Assembly (NCBI GenBank): GCA_016839655.1
Contig: JAEOTW010000075.1
Coordinates: forward strand, 1-6,685
DNA: 6,685 nucleotides
From: Promethearchaeota archaeon
Lineage (GTDB): Archaea > Asgardarchaeota > Lokiarchaeia > Sigynarchaeales > SOKP01
Direction: 5' to 3'
The notes under the pieces were generated by a model. It was not told the origin of the DNA. It was given only the letters and a program-made list of their open reading frames with translations, and did not search any database. Position 1 is the first letter of the stretch, and every line of letters starts with the position of its first letter. The position numbers were made by a program, and so were the translations under genes. Shown here piece by piece: positions 5,470-6,685 of the stretch.

Positions 5470-6123
5470 TTAGTTTATTTCGGAAACCAATTTGTGATTA
5501 TAATATTTTCTTAAAATTAATCTTAGAATATCTTCGAAACAATCTAGGATTCCTTGTCCTTTTAACGCACTGGTACATCTGTTGTCAATATTCTTGTATT
5601 TATGGTATCTTATATTTTTTAGAAAATCTACAGGGTTAAATTTGTCATCTAAATCTTGTTTATTAAAAGCAATAATAATTGGAAGATCATCAATAGAATC
5701 ATTGAAATAAGACATTAATTCTTGCCATGAGATTAAATTCCTTTCATACACATCTTCCTGTGAATCTATAACGAAGATTACTCCATCCACTGCCCTTAAG
5801 GTTATAGGTCGTGTTATAAAATAGAAATCCTGCCCTGTAGTAGTATATATGTGGATTTTTAGAGCCCATTCTTGGTTTTGGAATGTGACTGTTCCATAAT
5901 CAAAAAATAATGTTCTATTTACAGTACTTTCTATACTATGAATCTCTTCTTCTTTTCCAAATTGTGAGAATAAGGCCTTAATTGAAGTGGTTTTACCCGA
6001 AAGCGCAGGTCCAAAATATACTATTTTTATGCTTATTGTTTTTTGAGAATGATCTATAATCAATATTAAACCAACGCAATATCTATTTAATTGATAATTC
6101 AAAAATAGATTTAAAAAAACCAA
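5470..6123 (-). CDS. MglA-like small GTPase
   Basis: A Ras-superfamily GTP-binding switch closest to the prokaryotic MglA group. Numbering from the longest frame (217 residues): G1 P-loop GPALSGKT at 38-45; switch I with STVNRTLFFDY (R70-T71), matching the TDRTLFFDF of MglA; G3 YTTTGQ at 93-98, where the DxxG aspartate is replaced by Thr as in the TVPGQ of MglA; RPITLRAVDGVIFVIDSQ (105-122); G4 NKQD at 154-157; G5 TSAL at 184-187. No lipidation motif. The start is uncertain: no ATG is in frame. TTG at 6123 adds a hydrophobic N-terminal stretch; TTG at 6063 gives MIIDHSQKTISIKIVYFG, nearer the family's usual N terminus, with TTAAATAG about 26 bases upstream as expected for a leaderless message. 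I slightly prefer 6063. It follows the Rab-type gene by 33 bases (or 93) on the same strand. MglA proteins cycle with roadblock partners; the longin-like domain of the next gene is a candidate partner. Confidence 0.9.
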   Translation of the reverse strand: MVFLNLFLNYQLNRYCVGLILIIDHSQKTISIKIVYFGPALSGKTTSIKALFSQFGKEEEIHSIESTVNRTLFFDYGTVTFQNQEWALKIHIYTTTGQDFYFITRPITLRAVDGVIFVIDSQEDVYERNLISWQELMSYFNDSIDDLPIIIAFNKQDLDDKFNPVDFLKNIRYHKYKNIDNRCTSALKGQGILDCFEDILRLILRKYYNHKLVSEIN

Positions 6124-6156
6124 TATTTTTATTATAAGAAAATCAAAAATAAAGTT

Positions 6157-6685
6157 TTATAGTTCTAAAGTTTTAAATCTTAAATACAATTGCTCAATAA
6201 TTGTATTAAATGCCTTAACTACTCCTTGCCCTGTTTTTGCGGATGTGAAAAAAAATTTTAAAAAATTATGTTCCTCAACAAGGTTTTGGATTTTTGATAG
6301 ATTTATACTATTTTCATCCACTAAATCAACTTTATTAGCAAATAAAACAATAGGAATATTTCCACAATTTTCTTCTACTACTTCATACCAATTCTTTATA
6401 TGCGTAAAGCTATTTTGACCAAGTGCATTTTCTTCAAGACTATATACTATAATCGCTGCTTTACTCTCTTTATAAAATAGGTGATGGAGAAAATTGAAAT
6501 CATCTTGACCTGCTATATCCCAAAATACTAATTTAACCTTATCTCCATTAAATTCCTTGTTATATTTTGAAAATTGCGCTCCAATAGTTTTTACATAATC
6601 CTTTTCAAATGTTCCTTTCGTGAATTTTTTAATTAAGGATGTTTTGCCTACTGCTCCATCTCCAACTACTACTATCTTAAATCGA
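6157..6685 (-). CDS. Rab/Ras-type small GTPase, 5' end cut by window
   Basis: A partial gene whose first complete codon is at 6684-6682; 175 residues are visible and the start lies just outside, probably only a few codons away since the first core strand RFKIVVVGDGAVGKTS is already present. All five G motifs are intact and eukaryote-like: G1 GDGAVGKTS (8-16), switch I T33 in KTIGAQF, G3 WDIAGQ (55-60) with catalytic Gln60, G4 NKVD (117-120), G5 TSAK (147-150). The residue after Gln60 is Asp, where Rabs usually have Glu. The C terminus (LYLRFKTLEL) has no cysteine, so it is not prenylated like eukaryotic Rabs; membrane attachment, if any, must be indirect. Such Rab-like proteins are abundant in Asgard archaea. 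It is the first gene of a same-strand series with the MglA-like GTPase 33 bases downstream. The family call is secure; Rab versus other Ras branches is less so. Confidence 0.93.
   Translation of the reverse strand, partial: RFKIVVVGDGAVGKTSLIKKFTKGTFEKDYVKTIGAQFSKYNKEFNGDKVKLVFWDIAGQDDFNFLHHLFYKESKAAIIVYSLEENALGQNSFTHIKNWYEVVEENCGNIPIVLFANKVDLVDENSINLSKIQNLVEEHNFLKFFFTSAKTGQGVVKAFNTIIEQLYLRFKTLEL

Noticed and set aside
5322..5639. Plus-strand open frame of 105 codons across the gap between the MglA-like and receptor-like genes
   Set aside because: It lies largely antisense to the 3' end of the MglA-like gene, has no recognisable motif, and its hydrophobic/aromatic bias is what the complement of AT-rich coding DNA gives.
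1..6685. CRISPR array, insertion sequence, tRNA or rRNA
   Set aside because: No spaced direct repeats, transposase motifs, terminal inverted repeats or tRNA cloverleaf sequences were seen on either strand.

Overview
The window is AT-rich and most likely comes from an Asgard archaeon (Lokiarchaeia-like or a relative). The reasons are the gene content and the signals: a eukaryote-like Rab-type small GTPase sits next to an MglA-like GTPase, a membrane protein with an apparent longin-like cytosolic domain, and an arrestin-like beta-sandwich protein. Promoters look archaeal (TATA boxes, short or absent leaders), termination signals are oligo-T tracts, and TTG starts are frequent. The assignment rests on reading the proteins; no marker gene is present.

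Left part (1-1597): a complete DNA-3-methyladenine glycosylase I (tag, + strand, 6-581), a 57-residue zinc-binding microprotein (+, 699-872) with its own TATA box and Shine-Dalgarno site, and a convergent HAD-superfamily phosphatase (-, 878-1597). These look like ordinary, bacterial-type accessory or housekeeping genes and are somewhat richer in G+C than the right part in the lines I counted by hand.

Middle (1598-3077): a 262-base divergent intergenic region, then a 405-residue arrestin-like protein with two arrestin-type beta domains plus a third beta domain (+, TTG start at 1860). Its 3' end overlaps the next gene by 14 bases, tail to tail.

Right part (3064-6685, all - strand, transcribed right to left): a Rab/Ras-type GTPase cut by the window edge (6157-6685), an MglA-like GTPase (5470-6123), and a 756-residue type I membrane protein (3064-5334). 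The last has a signal peptide, a sequon-rich extracellular part with jelly-roll-like and Ig-like beta domains, one transmembrane helix, and a cytosolic longin/roadblock-like domain followed by a helical tail.

The striking feature is the right-hand cassette. Longin and roadblock domains are the usual partners and regulators of small GTPases, and MglA is normally controlled by the roadblock protein MglB. Here such a domain appears fused to a surface receptor-like protein directly downstream of two GTPases, with an arrestin-like protein in convergent orientation. A reasonable hypothesis is a membrane receptor-GTPase module with a possible arrestin-type adaptor, a prokaryotic relative of eukaryotic trafficking or signalling machinery. 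The linkage is inference from domains and gene order, not demonstrated function.
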